From Rhodococcus qingshengii JCM 15477 (GTDB lineage: Bacteria > Actinomycetota > Actinomycetes > Mycobacteriales > Mycobacteriaceae), in assembly GCF_023221595.1 (NCBI RefSeq), contig NZ_CP096563.1, forward strand, positions 4,769,001 to 4,833,000: a DNA stretch of 64,000 nucleotides, given 5' to 3'. Below are positions 26,249 through 35,533 of the stretch, piece after piece. The notes below the pieces were generated by a model. The model was given only the letters and a program-made list of their open reading frames with translations, had not been told where the DNA came from and did no database searches. Each line of letters begins with the position of its first letter. The first letter of the stretch is position 1. Position numbers and translations under genes: made by a program.

Positions 26249-26278
26249 TTTTGTGGACAAAGTATGCGAACTTTCGCA
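26249..26278. promoter_or_regulatory. Candidate operator upstream of ROK regulator
   Basis: Two small perfect dyads lie side by side: TTTGT-GG-ACAAA (26249-26260) and TGCGAA-CT-TTCGCA (26265-26278), within an AT-rich stretch that begins about 70 bases before the ROK start codon. They may be autoregulatory sites or promoter elements. Confidence 0.4.
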
Positions 26279-26315
26279 CGCTGAAGTTACCGACGAGGAA
26301 TGCTTGAATAGGACA

Positions 26316-27503
26316 ATGACCCGACCGTCCACGACTCCGGCTACCGCGGGAGAGGTATTCACGCTGATACGCAGCGGTTCCGCGACCACGCGCAGCGAGA
26401 TCGGGAAGCTCACCGGCCTGTCCAGGACGGCGGTATCGGCCAGGGTTGCAGCACTTCAATCGCTTGGTTTGATCGCCGATGACGACGAGGGCCCGTCGAC
26501 GGGCGGCCGGCCGCCGTCCACTCTCACCTTCGCGAACTCGTCCGGCGTGGTTCTCGTCGTGGCAATCGGTCGATCGCGGGCACAACTTGCCGTCACCGAC
26601 CTGGCGGGCACGATCCTCGCGGCAGAAGACATCGACAAGTCGGTCGGGGTCGGCCCCGACGAACTGATGCCCGAAATTGCCGAGCATCTTTCGTCACTAC
26701 TGGCCCAGGTCCACCGCGCGTCTACCGAGGTCATCGGAATCGGACTGAGCATTCCCGGAACGGTCGACGTCGCCGCGGGAGCAAGCCTCGACTCTCCGAT
26801 GATGGCGGGATGGGACGGAGTCGCGCTTGCCCCCTATCTGGCATCGGTGACCACGGCTCCGCTGTTCGCGGACAACGATGCCAACGTGATGGCTCTGGCC
26901 GAATTGAGCGAGCGACGCGAGAGTGCGCCCAACCTCCTGATGATCAAGGCGTCAACCGGCCTCGGCGCAGGAATCGTCATGGGCGGAGTCCTCCAACGCG
27001 GTTCACTCGGAGCGTCCGGCGAGATCGGGCATACCAAAACCGCTGCAGCGCGGGGCATGAAGTGTCGCTGCGGCGACGTCGGCTGCGTCGAAACTGTCGC
27101 CAGCGGTTGGGCTCTCGTGCATGCCCTCCGAGATCAGGGCCGAAGCGTCGGTCACGTGCGTGATGTCGTCCGCCTCGCCCTGGACGGCGACAGCGAAGCC
27201 CGCCGGCTCATCAGAAGCAGCGGCCGACTGATCGGCGACGTCATTTCCGGCGCGGTCAATCTCCTCAATCCCGAGGTCCTGATCATCGGCGGCGACATGG
27301 CCGAGGCGGACGAACTCTTCCTCGCCGGGCTTCGGGAGTCCGTCTACGGCAACGCAACGGCGCTTGCCACCCGAAAGCTTCAGATCGCTTCGGTCAGCCA
27401 CGGCGCACAATCCGGCATCCTCGGTTGTGCGGTTCTCGTCCTCGACCATCTGCTCAGCGCCAGGGAAATCGATCTGCGGATCGCGGCGTCACTCCACACG
27501 TGA
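26316..27503 (+). CDS. ROK-family transcriptional regulator
   Basis: This 395-residue protein joins an N-terminal winged helix (residues about 12-70, TTRSEIGKLTGLSRTAVSAR) to a ROK sugar-kinase-like domain. The zinc site has Cys250, Cys252 and Cys257 in MKCRCGDVGCVE after EIGHT. The ATP-site glycine motif (GASTGLGAGI-type) is also present as KASTGLGAGIVMGG. Members such as XylR and NagC repress sugar genes and are released by the sugar. The ATG at 26316 begins at the HTH; the frame runs far upstream through the promoter and neighbour. It is near xylB and followed by an MHS transporter on the same strand, either of which could be a target. Confidence 0.88.
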   Translation: MTRPSTTPATAGEVFTLIRSGSATTRSEIGKLTGLSRTAVSARVAALQSLGLIADDDEGPSTGGRPPSTLTFANSSGVVLVVAIGRSRAQLAVTDLAGTILAAEDIDKSVGVGPDELMPEIAEHLSSLLAQVHRASTEVIGIGLSIPGTVDVAAGASLDSPMMAGWDGVALAPYLASVTTAPLFADNDANVMALAELSERRESAPNLLMIKASTGLGAGIVMGGVLQRGSLGASGEIGHTKTAAARGMKCRCGDVGCVETVASGWALVHALRDQGRSVGHVRDVVRLALDGDSEARRLIRSSGRLIGDVISGAVNLLNPEVLIIGGDMAEADELFLAGLRESVYGNATALATRKLQIASVSHGAQSGILGCAVLVLDHLLSAREIDLRIAASLHT

Positions 27504-27770
27504 GTCGCTGACTTCTCGCACGCTCCGCATCAAACAATCAGACTTTTCCGGCATCGCTTGTGTTGACGCTCACACTTCTGCATAATTCATTACCTACCGA
27601 TCATTCGGTTGCCGATATCGACGATGAGATCGCGCAGGAACGCTCCGAGTCAGCCAAAAGCATGCACCGAGCACACCGGCAACGTCGCAGATCGAACAGC
27701 GTTTCTCCCCTGTTCCGACTTCGCAGTTTCACCGTGTCGGTGAACCACGTGACTGGCAGAAAGTAGCTCG

Positions 27771-29072
27771 ATGACCACAACCAGAACTGGCACCAAGCCC
27801 GCCGCGAAGGAATACGACCGCGCCGCGATGGCGTCGATGGTCGGCACCACCGTCGAGTGGTACGACTTCTTCATCTACGCCCAAGCTGCAGCCCTGATCT
27901 TTGCCGACCTGTTCTTCAAGCCGATGGGCTCGGCCGGCCAGATCGTCTCCTACGTCACGGTCGGCATCAGCTTTGTCTTCCGTCCTCTCGGTGCCATCGT
28001 GGCCGGCTATCTCGGCGACAGGCTCGGCCGCAAACGTGTCCTGGTCGCGACGTTGGCGATGATGGGTGCCGCGACGGTTCTCATCGGCGTGCTGCCGACG
28101 TATGCCTCGATCGGAATCTGGGCACCGATCCTGTTGATCCTGCTTCGCGTCGTCCAAGGATTCTCGACGGGCGGCGAATGGGGCGGGGCCGCTCTTCTTG
28201 CCGTCGAACACGCACCCACCAAGCGTCGAGGATTCTTCGGAGCGTTCGTACAGATGGGAGTACCGCTCGGAATGTTGCTCGCCACCGGCGTTTTGGCACT
28301 GTGCACGTTCACCCTCACGGACGAACAGTTCACCACCTGGGGATGGCGAGTGCCGTTCCTGCTCAGCGTCGTGTTGATCGGCGTCGGCTTCTACATTCGA
28401 AGCAAGGTCAGCGAGTCACCCGTATTCGCCGAACTCAAGGAACGCCGCACCGAGAGCAACACGCCTATCCGAACTCTGTTCAAGAAACACCCGAAGCAGG
28501 TCGTACTCGCGGCGCTGTCCTTCATCGGCACAAACGGCAACGGCTACATGGTGATCGGCGGATTCATCGTCGCGTACGCAACCAAGACCTATGGCCTGGG
28601 TAAGACCGAACTACTGATTGCCACGCTCGCAAGTGCCGTCACGTGGGGCGTTTTCACCATGATCGGCGCCTACTGGTCGGATCGACGCGGCCGCACCACG
28701 GTGATGAACGTGGGCAACCTCGCAATGGTCCTCTTCGCGGTGCCGTTCTTCCTCCTCATCGACACCGGGAATCTCGGCTGGATCTACGTGGCGATGATCC
28801 TGTTCTCGGTCGGACTCGGGCTGTCGTACGGACCTCAACCCGCGTTGTTCGCCGAACTGTTCCCGGCTTCGATCCGTTACAGCGGTGCGTCGATCTCCTA
28901 CGCGGTAGGCACCATCTTCGGCGGCGCCTTTGCTCCCACCGTCGCACAGTGGCTCCTCGGCAAGACCGGTGGCACCCTTGCCATCTCGATCTACCTCGCC
29001 CTGCTGGCGGCGGTCTCGTTCGTCGCCACGATGCTCATCAAGGATCGATCAGGACGAGACCTGATGGTGTGA
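27771..29072 (+). CDS. MHS-family MFS transporter (shikimate/proline-betaine type)
   Basis: This 433-residue proton symporter of the metabolite:H+ symporter family begins MASMVGTTVEWYDFFIYAQA. It has the loop signature GYLGDRLGRKRVLV, FSTGGEWGGAALLAVE with an acidic helix-4 residue, and YWSDRRGRTTVM after helix 8. Twelve helices are expected. MHS members import organic acids, quaternary amines or shikimate. The spacer of 267 bases before it holds no convincing gene. The ROK regulator upstream on the same strand might control it. The substrate is unknown. Confidence 0.88.
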   Translation: MTTTRTGTKPAAKEYDRAAMASMVGTTVEWYDFFIYAQAAALIFADLFFKPMGSAGQIVSYVTVGISFVFRPLGAIVAGYLGDRLGRKRVLVATLAMMGAATVLIGVLPTYASIGIWAPILLILLRVVQGFSTGGEWGGAALLAVEHAPTKRRGFFGAFVQMGVPLGMLLATGVLALCTFTLTDEQFTTWGWRVPFLLSVVLIGVGFYIRSKVSESPVFAELKERRTESNTPIRTLFKKHPKQVVLAALSFIGTNGNGYMVIGGFIVAYATKTYGLGKTELLIATLASAVTWGVFTMIGAYWSDRRGRTTVMNVGNLAMVLFAVPFFLLIDTGNLGWIYVAMILFSVGLGLSYGPQPALFAELFPASIRYSGASISYAVGTIFGGAFAPTVAQWLLGKTGGTLAISIYLALLAAVSFVATMLIKDRSGRDLMV

Positions 29073-29118
29073 TCGACCTGAATGTGGACGCCCAACGGCG
29101 TCGCGATGCCGGAGTTTG

Positions 29119-29919
29119 TCAGCCGAACTTTCGAAAGGCGAACTCCGGCAACTTCTTCGCAGCATTCGCTGTACGCACGATCTTGTGGTTCTTGCCTCGC
29201 ATCAGCGCCAGTTGGATCCGCGATTCGATCCAGAACGCGCCGCGAGGCGAGCGGTTCCAGGTCTTGTGCAGCAACGTCTTCGTCGCTGCGACGGCGTCCG
29301 GCGAGCGAACCGCGATCTGCGACAGCAGTTCCTGTGCCGGCTTGATCGGATTGTCGCTGACTCCGCTCACGAACCCCCACTCGAGAGCCTGATTTCCGTC
29401 GAACAGTTCAGCAGTCATGGCGAGGCGTTTCACGACGTCCATTGCCGCGAGTTCGCGCATCGTGACCGTTCCGGTCATGTCGGGGATCAATCCCCACTTC
29501 GCCTCCATCACCGAGAACGTGCAATCGGGGGTGGTGAATCGAAAGTCTGCGGCGAGCGCCAATTGCAGTCCCCCACCGAAGCAGTGCCCGTGAACGACCG
29601 CGATGACCGGCACGGGCAATTCGCGCCACACCCAGCACGCGCGTTGAAAGAGGTTGGTCTTCTGACCGGGAAATTTCGCGAAGGCCTTCGCCATGCGCCT
29701 CGGTTGCTTACCCGCAGAGGCGAAGTCCAACCCGGCCGAGAACGCGTCACCCGCGCCTTGAAGAATCACGCCCCGGATCGAACGATCGGCTTCGATAGTT
29801 CGAGCGGCGTCCACCAGGGCGTCGAGCATGTCCAGATCGAGACCGTTGAGTTTCTCCGGTCGGCTGAGCGTCACGTACGCCACCGACTGCACTACCTCGA
29901 CACGAACGCGATCACTCAC
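29119..29919 (-). CDS. Crotonase-fold enoyl-CoA hydratase family protein
   Basis: This 266-residue protein has the crotonase oxyanion-hole segments GAGDAFSAGLDF and HGHCFGGGLQLALAADFR, followed by FSVMEAKWGLIPDMTGTVTM, where the family's catalytic acids lie; here it reads IPDMTGT. It acts on acyl-CoA thioesters by hydration, isomerisation or hydrolysis. The GTG at 29919 has AAGGAG at ideal spacing; the frame extends to 29988 across a hairpin. It is the last gene of the minus-strand catabolic run, separated from the LLM gene upstream by a strong terminator, so it may be only partly co-expressed. Confidence 0.85.
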   Translation of the reverse strand: MSDRVRVEVVQSVAYVTLSRPEKLNGLDLDMLDALVDAARTIEADRSIRGVILQGAGDAFSAGLDFASAGKQPRRMAKAFAKFPGQKTNLFQRACWVWRELPVPVIAVVHGHCFGGGLQLALAADFRFTTPDCTFSVMEAKWGLIPDMTGTVTMRELAAMDVVKRLAMTAELFDGNQALEWGFVSGVSDNPIKPAQELLSQIAVRSPDAVAATKTLLHKTWNRSPRGAFWIESRIQLALMRGKNHKIVRTANAAKKLPEFAFRKFG

Positions 29920-29941
29920 GGCAACTCCTTCGGTTAGACAT

Positions 29942-29981
29942 ACCCCCGACGAACTTACCTGAGAGTAAGTTCGTCGGGGGT
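29942..29981 (-). terminator. Perfect 17-bp hairpin between LLM oxidoreductase and crotonase genes
   Basis: ACCCCCGACGAACTTAC (29942-29958) and GTAAGTTCGTCGGGGGT (29965-29981) form a perfect stem with loop CTGAGA. It starts three bases after the LLM stop codon on the minus strand and ends 22 bases before the crotonase start. It probably ends the eight-gene importer operon, or attenuates read-through into the crotonase gene. Confidence 0.85.
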
Positions 29982-29984
29982 CCG

Positions 29985-30965
29985 TCATGCCATCTCCGCA
30001 AGAAGTTCCATGGTCACTTTGCCGGCAGGATCCGAATCAGTGGATGAAGGCACGGCCACGACGGAGTCCACACCCGCCGCTCGGTACGCCTCGAGTTGCT
30101 CGCGGGCATCGGCCGGAGTCCCGACGATTCCCACCGTTGCCACCATCGCGTCCGAGACCTGGCTCAAGAGCTCGCGCGGCGCGGCCCCGGCCCTGGCTGC
30201 CTCGATCACATCAGCGAAGCCCGCGCGGACGAACATGTCCGAGTACCCCGGAGCAGCCAGATACGGTACGAGCCCGCGTCGAAGTTGATCGATCGACACC
30301 TGTGACGGTCCATTCTCGGCGACGGCAGCCGGTGCCCACACCGACACGAAAGGCATGCCGGTTTCCAACTCGGCAGCGATTTCCTTGCACCGTGTGATCA
30401 GGCGCCCCGCTTGCTCCGGGCTGACCAGATTGAGCACCAGTTCGTCGCCCAACTCCACCGCGGCCCGAAGCGCCTTGTCCCCGAATGCCGCAACGATCAG
30501 CCGCCCACCTGGCGGCTGAAGTCGCAGCCGATATCCGCTGGTCCGCATCACCGTTCCGGCGACTTCGCCCCGTTCACCGTCCATCAGCGCTCGTACACCG
30601 CGGGCGGACTCCGCGAGCGCCCGAGCTGCCCCGGACCTGCTTCGTCCATGCCATTTTTCGACCACGACAGTGCTGGACGTACCCAAGGCGATCGACACGT
30701 GGCGCCCGGTGAGATCGGCCACCGACGCCGCCCCGATCGCGATCATCGCCGGATCACGAACCGTCACCGCGAGTGGGCCGACCACCAGTTCGGAGTACTC
30801 GAAGCCGACGCCGACCGACGTCGCCAGCGCAAAGGCGTCGTACGTCGCCATCTCCCCCACCCACACTCGGCCGAACCCCAGTTTGTCGGCGAGGCGCGCG
30901 GTAGTGGTCACCTCCCGCGGCGGACGGTCCTGCCACAACCCCAGGGAGATGTCGATGGTCGGCAA
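29985..30965 (-). CDS. LLM-class (F420-type) oxidoreductase, last gene of importer operon
   Basis: This 326-residue luciferase-like barrel protein has ISLGLWQDRPPREVTTTARL at the N-terminus, then LGFGRVWVGEMATYDAFALA, VGPLAVTVRDPAMIAIGAAS, VSIALGTSS and PPGGRLIVAAFGDKALRAA. It resembles F420-dependent N5,N10-methylene-H4MPT-reductase-like proteins. TTG at 30965 is the likely start: it lies five bases after the preceding gene's TAG, with AGAGG before it. A longer frame exists but overlaps the SnoaL gene without family similarity. It probably oxidises or reduces an intermediate of the imported substrate. Confidence 0.8.
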   Translation of the reverse strand: MPTIDISLGLWQDRPPREVTTTARLADKLGFGRVWVGEMATYDAFALATSVGVGFEYSELVVGPLAVTVRDPAMIAIGAASVADLTGRHVSIALGTSSTVVVEKWHGRSRSGAARALAESARGVRALMDGERGEVAGTVMRTSGYRLRLQPPGGRLIVAAFGDKALRAAVELGDELVLNLVSPEQAGRLITRCKEIAAELETGMPFVSVWAPAAVAENGPSQVSIDQLRRGLVPYLAAPGYSDMFVRAGFADVIEAARAGAAPRELLSQVSDAMVATVGIVGTPADAREQLEAYRAAGVDSVVAVPSSTDSDPAGKVTMELLAEMA

Positions 30966-30969
30966 ACCT

Positions 30970-31371
30970 CTACTCGAAGTCGGAGACAAGACCCATTCCC
31001 TCCAACAGTGTCGGACGGTCGTAGTACTCGAGCCACTCGGTGATCCGTCCGTCTGCCATGCTGAGGATTCCGACAACAGGAACGACGCCATGGGTACCGT
31101 CGAAGTGGAAGTCGTCCACTCGCTGCACAAATACCCTTCCGTCGATCACGCCGAGAGACTCGATCTTCAGTGTGATCCGTTCACACTTGCTTGCCAGTAA
31201 CGCAATTCGGCCCGCAACGGCCTCCTTGCCGACAAGAGGTTCCTGCATGACGCTGTGGAGCACACCGTCCTCGGCGAACAAGTCGACGACGCGTGTCCAG
31301 TCCATGACGTCCCACGCCTGGAACATCTCACGCGCCAACGCAAGCTTGTCACTGTCGTTCATCACACTCAT
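30970..31371 (-). CDS. SnoaL/limonene-epoxide-hydrolase-like protein
   Basis: This 133-residue protein has the NTF2-like alpha+beta cone: AREMFQAWDVMDWTRVVDLF, then AEDGVLHSVM and VVGILSMADGRITEWLEYYD. Members are hydrolases, cyclases, isomerases or dehydratases acting on polyketides, terpenoids or steroids. The ATG overlaps the stop of the CoA-ligase gene (ATGA), so translation is coupled. It probably handles an intermediate in the same pathway as the importer and ligase. The reaction cannot be inferred from sequence. Confidence 0.82.
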   Translation of the reverse strand: MSVMNDSDKLALAREMFQAWDVMDWTRVVDLFAEDGVLHSVMQEPLVGKEAVAGRIALLASKCERITLKIESLGVIDGRVFVQRVDDFHFDGTHGVVPVVGILSMADGRITEWLEYYDRPTLLEGMGLVSDFE

Positions 31372-33089
31372 GCCACACTCTTCTGTCGAAGCTCACGCTT
31401 GAGGATCTTTCCGGTCGAATTGCGCGGCAGTTCTTTCCGAATCTCCAGCCGCTCGGGAAGTTTGTACGACGCGATGCGCTTGTCCTTCAGGAACGCAACC
31501 AGAGCATCGAGTTCGAGTTCCGTCTCGGGTCGAAGTGTCACCACTGCTGCGACGCGCTCACCGAGTACTTCGTCGGGGTCGCCGATGACGGCCACATCCG
31601 CAACGGCCGGATGCTCGGCGATCAATCCCTCCAGTTCGGCTGGGGCGATGTTCATTCCGCCGCGGATCACGAGGTCCTTCCCCCGGTCCAGGTAGCGGAG
31701 AAACTGCCCGTGATCCCCGGCAATCTCGAAGATGTCTCCGGTGCAGAGGAATCCGCGCTCGTCGAACGGAGACGGCCGATCGCCGAGATAGCCGGCAAAG
31801 ACCGTCGGTCCGCTGATTCGCAACTCACCCGGGTGCCCGACTTCCGTGATGTCCTCGCCGGTGACCACGTCGACCAAGCGAACGTCCATCCAGTCCGAGA
31901 TTCTGGTGCTCCAGCGGAAGTTCTCGACACCGAAACGAGGGAAGTACCGTGCGCGGTCGTCCGGATCCGGCATGTCCGCAGGCGAGGAGAGCAGACTGAT
32001 GCCTTCGTTGGACCCGAAGAAGTTGATGACTCCGATTCCATATCGCTCCTGCCATCCCCGCACCATCGGAGGTTGCAGTGGCACCGAACCCGAACCGATC
32101 CGAGTCAAGCTCGACAGGTCGACCGCCGCGAGCATCGACTCGTCGGCGAGCAGCATCCACAACAGCGCAGGCGGCGCTACCGTGTACGTCACGCGCTCGG
32201 CCTCGATCTGCCCGAGGAATACTCGAAGGTCGAACGGGTGATGCTGTACCAGTACACATCCCGTGCGGAGCCACGGCAGGAACATTCCGTTGATTCCGGC
32301 CATGTTGACCATCGGGAACGGGTTCAACAAGACGTCGCCGACTCCGATGTCGGGAGCGTCGATCGTGGCCCAGCAGATGGCCAGCCACTCGTAGTGCGAA
32401 CGTGGGACCCCCTTCGGTTCGCTTTCGGTCCCGGAGGTCCAACAGATCGTCATCGCATCGTTGGGGTCGTTGGGATCTTCGGTGATTCGTACATCCAATT
32501 CACTGCGCTGTGTTTCGGTGGCCGCCCGAGGACTCAGCCCCACGACACCGGCGGGCAACTGGGCCGGAAGCTCGGATGCGGGAGCGTAGGCGAACACCGA
32601 TCTCAGAGAGGGAATCCGGGATCTGATTGCAGCGATCTCCGTAGCAGGGAGTCTGTCACCAAAACTGGGTACGGTGACAAATGCTGCAAACGCCGCCTGG
32701 TTTGCCATTCCTTCCACTTCACGTTCGCGGTACTGCATGGGCAATGGCGAGACCACGATCCCCAGAGACCACGCTGCAAGGTAGACCTCGACCAATTCGA
32801 CGGTATTGGGCATCTGCACGCCCAGAACATCTCCCCGGCCCAAACCCACCTCGGAGAAGCCGGCAGCGAGCGCGATGACTTCGCTCTCCAGTTGGTTCCA
32901 ACTGAGGCGTCGCGGATCTCCGCCGGACAACTCGCTCCGGTTCGCCGGATCAACCACGGCAAGTTCGTCACCGCGTACCCGCACCTGCGCCCGGAACACC
33001 TGATCGATCGTCTCGTCGGACCACCATCCTTTCGAGGTGTATTCGTCCACCTTGACGCGAGGATGCAATCCCCTGTGTGCCTTGTTCAT
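31368..33089 (-). CDS. Class I adenylate-forming acyl-CoA synthetase
   Basis: This 573-residue enzyme activates a carboxylic acid to its CoA thioester through an acyl-AMP. The P-loop is WTSGTESEPKG (217-227), INFFGSNEG is motif A5, GELRISGPTVFAGYL and FLCTGDIFEI hold the ATP-ribose Asp, and the catalytic Lys lies in NSTGKILKREL near the C-terminus. The N-terminal RVKVDEYTSKGWWSDETIDQ recalls cyclohexanecarboxylate- and cholate-type ligases, so a cyclic or branched acid is possible. It lies 13 bases after the binding-protein gene in the importer operon. Confidence 0.88.
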   Translation of the reverse strand: MNKAHRGLHPRVKVDEYTSKGWWSDETIDQVFRAQVRVRGDELAVVDPANRSELSGGDPRRLSWNQLESEVIALAAGFSEVGLGRGDVLGVQMPNTVELVEVYLAAWSLGIVVSPLPMQYREREVEGMANQAAFAAFVTVPSFGDRLPATEIAAIRSRIPSLRSVFAYAPASELPAQLPAGVVGLSPRAATETQRSELDVRITEDPNDPNDAMTICWTSGTESEPKGVPRSHYEWLAICWATIDAPDIGVGDVLLNPFPMVNMAGINGMFLPWLRTGCVLVQHHPFDLRVFLGQIEAERVTYTVAPPALLWMLLADESMLAAVDLSSLTRIGSGSVPLQPPMVRGWQERYGIGVINFFGSNEGISLLSSPADMPDPDDRARYFPRFGVENFRWSTRISDWMDVRLVDVVTGEDITEVGHPGELRISGPTVFAGYLGDRPSPFDERGFLCTGDIFEIAGDHGQFLRYLDRGKDLVIRGGMNIAPAELEGLIAEHPAVADVAVIGDPDEVLGERVAAVVTLRPETELELDALVAFLKDKRIASYKLPERLEIRKELPRNSTGKILKRELRQKSVA

Positions 33090-33102
33090 TCGCGTACTCG
33101 TT

Positions 33103-34386
33103 TCAGTTCTCGTAACGGCCGGAAATGTCGATCACGTCGCCTTGCTTCTCGAACGCCTGGGTAGCGGCGTTCCACTCGAACGGCTGGAATGCCAGGATTC
33201 CCAATGCATGGTCCGCGGTCATCGTGAATTTGATTCCGTCGATGAACATCGGCGGGTGGTAGTCCTGCGTTCGTGCGGCACTCATGATGCTGGCGCGTGA
33301 GAGTCCGTCGGATGACTCAGAGGCCCGAGTGAAGTTGTCCACCAACAGGTCACCGATGGCCCAGCCATTCACGGTGTAGCTGTTGGTCGGGGAATCGGCA
33401 CCGTGAGCAGCCGCACCGGCCAGGTAGTCACGTACCGCCGCGTCGTCCTTGTAGAGGGCGTTGTTGGGATCCTTGAGCCACACCATCACCTGCTGCCCGT
33501 CGGCAGCATCACCGGCGGGCGCATACAGCGTCGCACCGTCGACGCAGTTCGACGGTTGAATCACGGTGTCGGGCTTCCATCCGACACGTCCGATCGCCTG
33601 GGTGATCGCGAGGCAATCGGTGGTGACACCGGCCACCACCAATACCTCGGCGCCACTGGCTTTGAGGGTCGATGCCGCCGTCTTGGGGTCGGTCAGCGCC
33701 TCTTCGGCTGCGATCTCGAAGTTCGTTCCTTCGATCGCGGACTTGAAGCCGTTGGCGATCCCTTGTCCGGACTCGGTCTGGTTCGTGGCCAAGGCAACCT
33801 TGGCGCCGCTCGGATACTTCTTCTTCAGGCTTTCGACCACTACCTCCATCTCGACGCCCGGATCCGGTAGATACTCCGTGGTCCACGGAAAGTCTTCGAT
33901 CACCCGGAACTCGGGCATGCCTGCCTGCGCGAAGAGCAGTGGAACACAGGCAGTGGTCTGGTCGTCCGCGATGGCGTTCAACTGGCCTGCTCCGAACGTG
34001 CCCAGAACGTCGACCTTGTCCTTCTGAATGAACTCTCCGACATTGGCTTTGGCGCGCTCCGGGGAGAAGGCATCGTCCTTGACCACGACGTCGAGCTTGA
34101 CGCCGCCGACGCCGCCGGCCGCGTTCTCGACCTCGAACCGTGCTCGCATTCCTTCGATCACGTTGCCGACCGCGTCGGCGAGCGGGCCGGACGTCGGCCC
34201 ACTCCACCCCACCGTGAGTTTGTCGGTGATCGGCGCCGCGGCACCACTGGGATCGCTGCAGTCGTCGACCGATACTGCTCCGGCCGAGGTCGACGTGTTG
34301 CTCTCTGCGTCGGAGTTACCTCCGCAGGCCGAAAGGAGTAGTGCCGCAGCGGCGATGACTGCGGGAATCGTGGTCTGCCTTTTCAT
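33103..34386 (-). CDS. LivK-type ABC substrate-binding lipoprotein
   Basis: This 427-residue extracytoplasmic receptor of the branched-chain-amino-acid (HAAT) type has a signal peptide and lipobox LLLSACGG (Cys21 as the lipid anchor), then LTVGWSGPTSGPLADAVGNV, the class I periplasmic-binding fold with VLGTFGAGQLNAIADDQTTA, and a C-terminal lobe. Receptors of this class in rhodococci often bind aromatic acids, steroids' side-chain products or other carboxylates rather than amino acids. The ATG at 34386 has AAGGAAC upstream. It is the fifth gene of the operon and defines the import specificity. Confidence 0.88.
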   Translation of the reverse strand: MKRQTTIPAVIAAAALLLSACGGNSDAESNTSTSAGAVSVDDCSDPSGAAAPITDKLTVGWSGPTSGPLADAVGNVIEGMRARFEVENAAGGVGGVKLDVVVKDDAFSPERAKANVGEFIQKDKVDVLGTFGAGQLNAIADDQTTACVPLLFAQAGMPEFRVIEDFPWTTEYLPDPGVEMEVVVESLKKKYPSGAKVALATNQTESGQGIANGFKSAIEGTNFEIAAEEALTDPKTAASTLKASGAEVLVVAGVTTDCLAITQAIGRVGWKPDTVIQPSNCVDGATLYAPAGDAADGQQVMVWLKDPNNALYKDDAAVRDYLAGAAAHGADSPTNSYTVNGWAIGDLLVDNFTRASESSDGLSRASIMSAARTQDYHPPMFIDGIKFTMTADHALGILAFQPFEWNAATQAFEKQGDVIDISGRYEN

Positions 34387-34444
34387 ATCGTCCAGTTCCT
34401 TGCTGTGAGTTGAGAGAAACGAGAGTGGGCGAGGGAGACGGCGC

Positions 34445-35533
34445 TCAGGTGCGGGGTTCACCTTCGCGATACTTGGGATGATCTGCGGGAACCACGAGGA
34501 CAAACCGTCGGAGAACGCTGTTGATCCGGCCGACGATTCCGTCCGGCATCAAGAACACGATCGCGATCAGCACCGCGCCGAACACCACTCCCGACACGGG
34601 GCCGTCGGTGACGCTTCCGGTGTAGTACGGCAGGAACACCACTGCCGTCGCCCCGACGATCGGGCCGAATTGCGTTGCGATTCCGCCCAACACCAGTCCG
34701 GTGATGAACTCGATCGACTTCATCAACGAAAAGGACTCGGGTGAGAGCGCGCCGATGTACATCGTGAACAGCGAACCTGCCAGACCGGTGATCGCGCCGG
34801 AAAGTCCGAAAGCGAGAATCTTGACCCGCGCGACGTTGATGCCGTTTGCACTCGCCGCAATCTCGTTGTCGCGCACCGCAACCATTGCCAAACCGAATCG
34901 ACTCTTGACGAGATTGCGGATCAGGAGCATGACCACTGCCAGCGTCACTACCGAAACCCAGAAGATCCAGAGATAGGTGTCCGCGCGGGTCAAACCCGTC
35001 CATTTCGGCGGGACCAGAAGATTCGCACGAACGACCATGCCGGCCGCGCCACCGGTGAGATCCCCGGTCTTGCGGATCACTTCGGGAAACGCCACAGCGA
35101 CGGCGAGGGTAACGAGAGCCAGATACAGCCCTTTGATCCGCAAGGAGGGAAGCCCGACGAGAAGTCCTAGTACGAAACACAATACGACTGCCATCGGGAT
35201 TGTGGTCAACGGCGAGTATCCGCGATCGACGATCAGAACGCCGGTCGTGTACGCGCCGAGGCCGAAGAAGGCAGAATGGCCGATCGACAGAAGTCCGGTG
35301 TACCCGCTGACGATATTCAGTCCGGCGATGGCAATCGCGATGATGAAGACACTCGTGAACTGCCCTACGCGAAACGGCGCGCTCTGCGACACGAGGAGCA
35401 GGGCACAGACGGCAGCCACCAGCAGAACCAGTTGGAGTATCCGGTACGACGTCGATCCGGCAACCACCACGCGCGGTCGCCTGACTGCCTTTTCGGCGAC
35501 CGCGGGTTCATTTCTCTCGGCAAGCGTCGTCAT
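34445..35533 (-). CDS. LivM-type ABC permease
   Basis: This 362-residue membrane protein with about ten helices has the HAAT permease segments LNIVSGYTGLLSIGHSAFFG, LRIKGLYLALVTLAVAVAFP (the LRGxYxAxxTLAF-type motif), SRFGLAMVAVRDNEIAASAN (EAA loop) and FGPIVGATAVVFLPY. The ATG at 35533 overlaps the stop of the partner permease gene (ATGA). An alternative upstream frame runs inside that partner gene and is not credible. It forms the heterodimeric channel with the LivH-type permease. Confidence 0.9.
   Translation of the reverse strand: MTTLAERNEPAVAEKAVRRPRVVVAGSTSYRILQLVLLVAAVCALLLVSQSAPFRVGQFTSVFIIAIAIAGLNIVSGYTGLLSIGHSAFFGLGAYTTGVLIVDRGYSPLTTIPMAVVLCFVLGLLVGLPSLRIKGLYLALVTLAVAVAFPEVIRKTGDLTGGAAGMVVRANLLVPPKWTGLTRADTYLWIFWVSVVTLAVVMLLIRNLVKSRFGLAMVAVRDNEIAASANGINVARVKILAFGLSGAITGLAGSLFTMYIGALSPESFSLMKSIEFITGLVLGGIATQFGPIVGATAVVFLPYYTGSVTDGPVSGVVFGAVLIAIVFLMPDGIVGRINSVLRRFVLVVPADHPKYREGEPRT

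Noticed and set aside
25989..26315. Upstream extension of the ROK regulator frame.
   Set aside because: It overlaps the antisense DUF3263-like gene and the promoter dyads and lacks similarity; the HTH begins at the ATG at 26316.
27560..27766. Small open frame of 68 codons between ROK and MHS genes.
   Set aside because: No ribosome site, no recognisable motif, and composition unlike neighbouring coding sequence; treated as a leader/promoter region.
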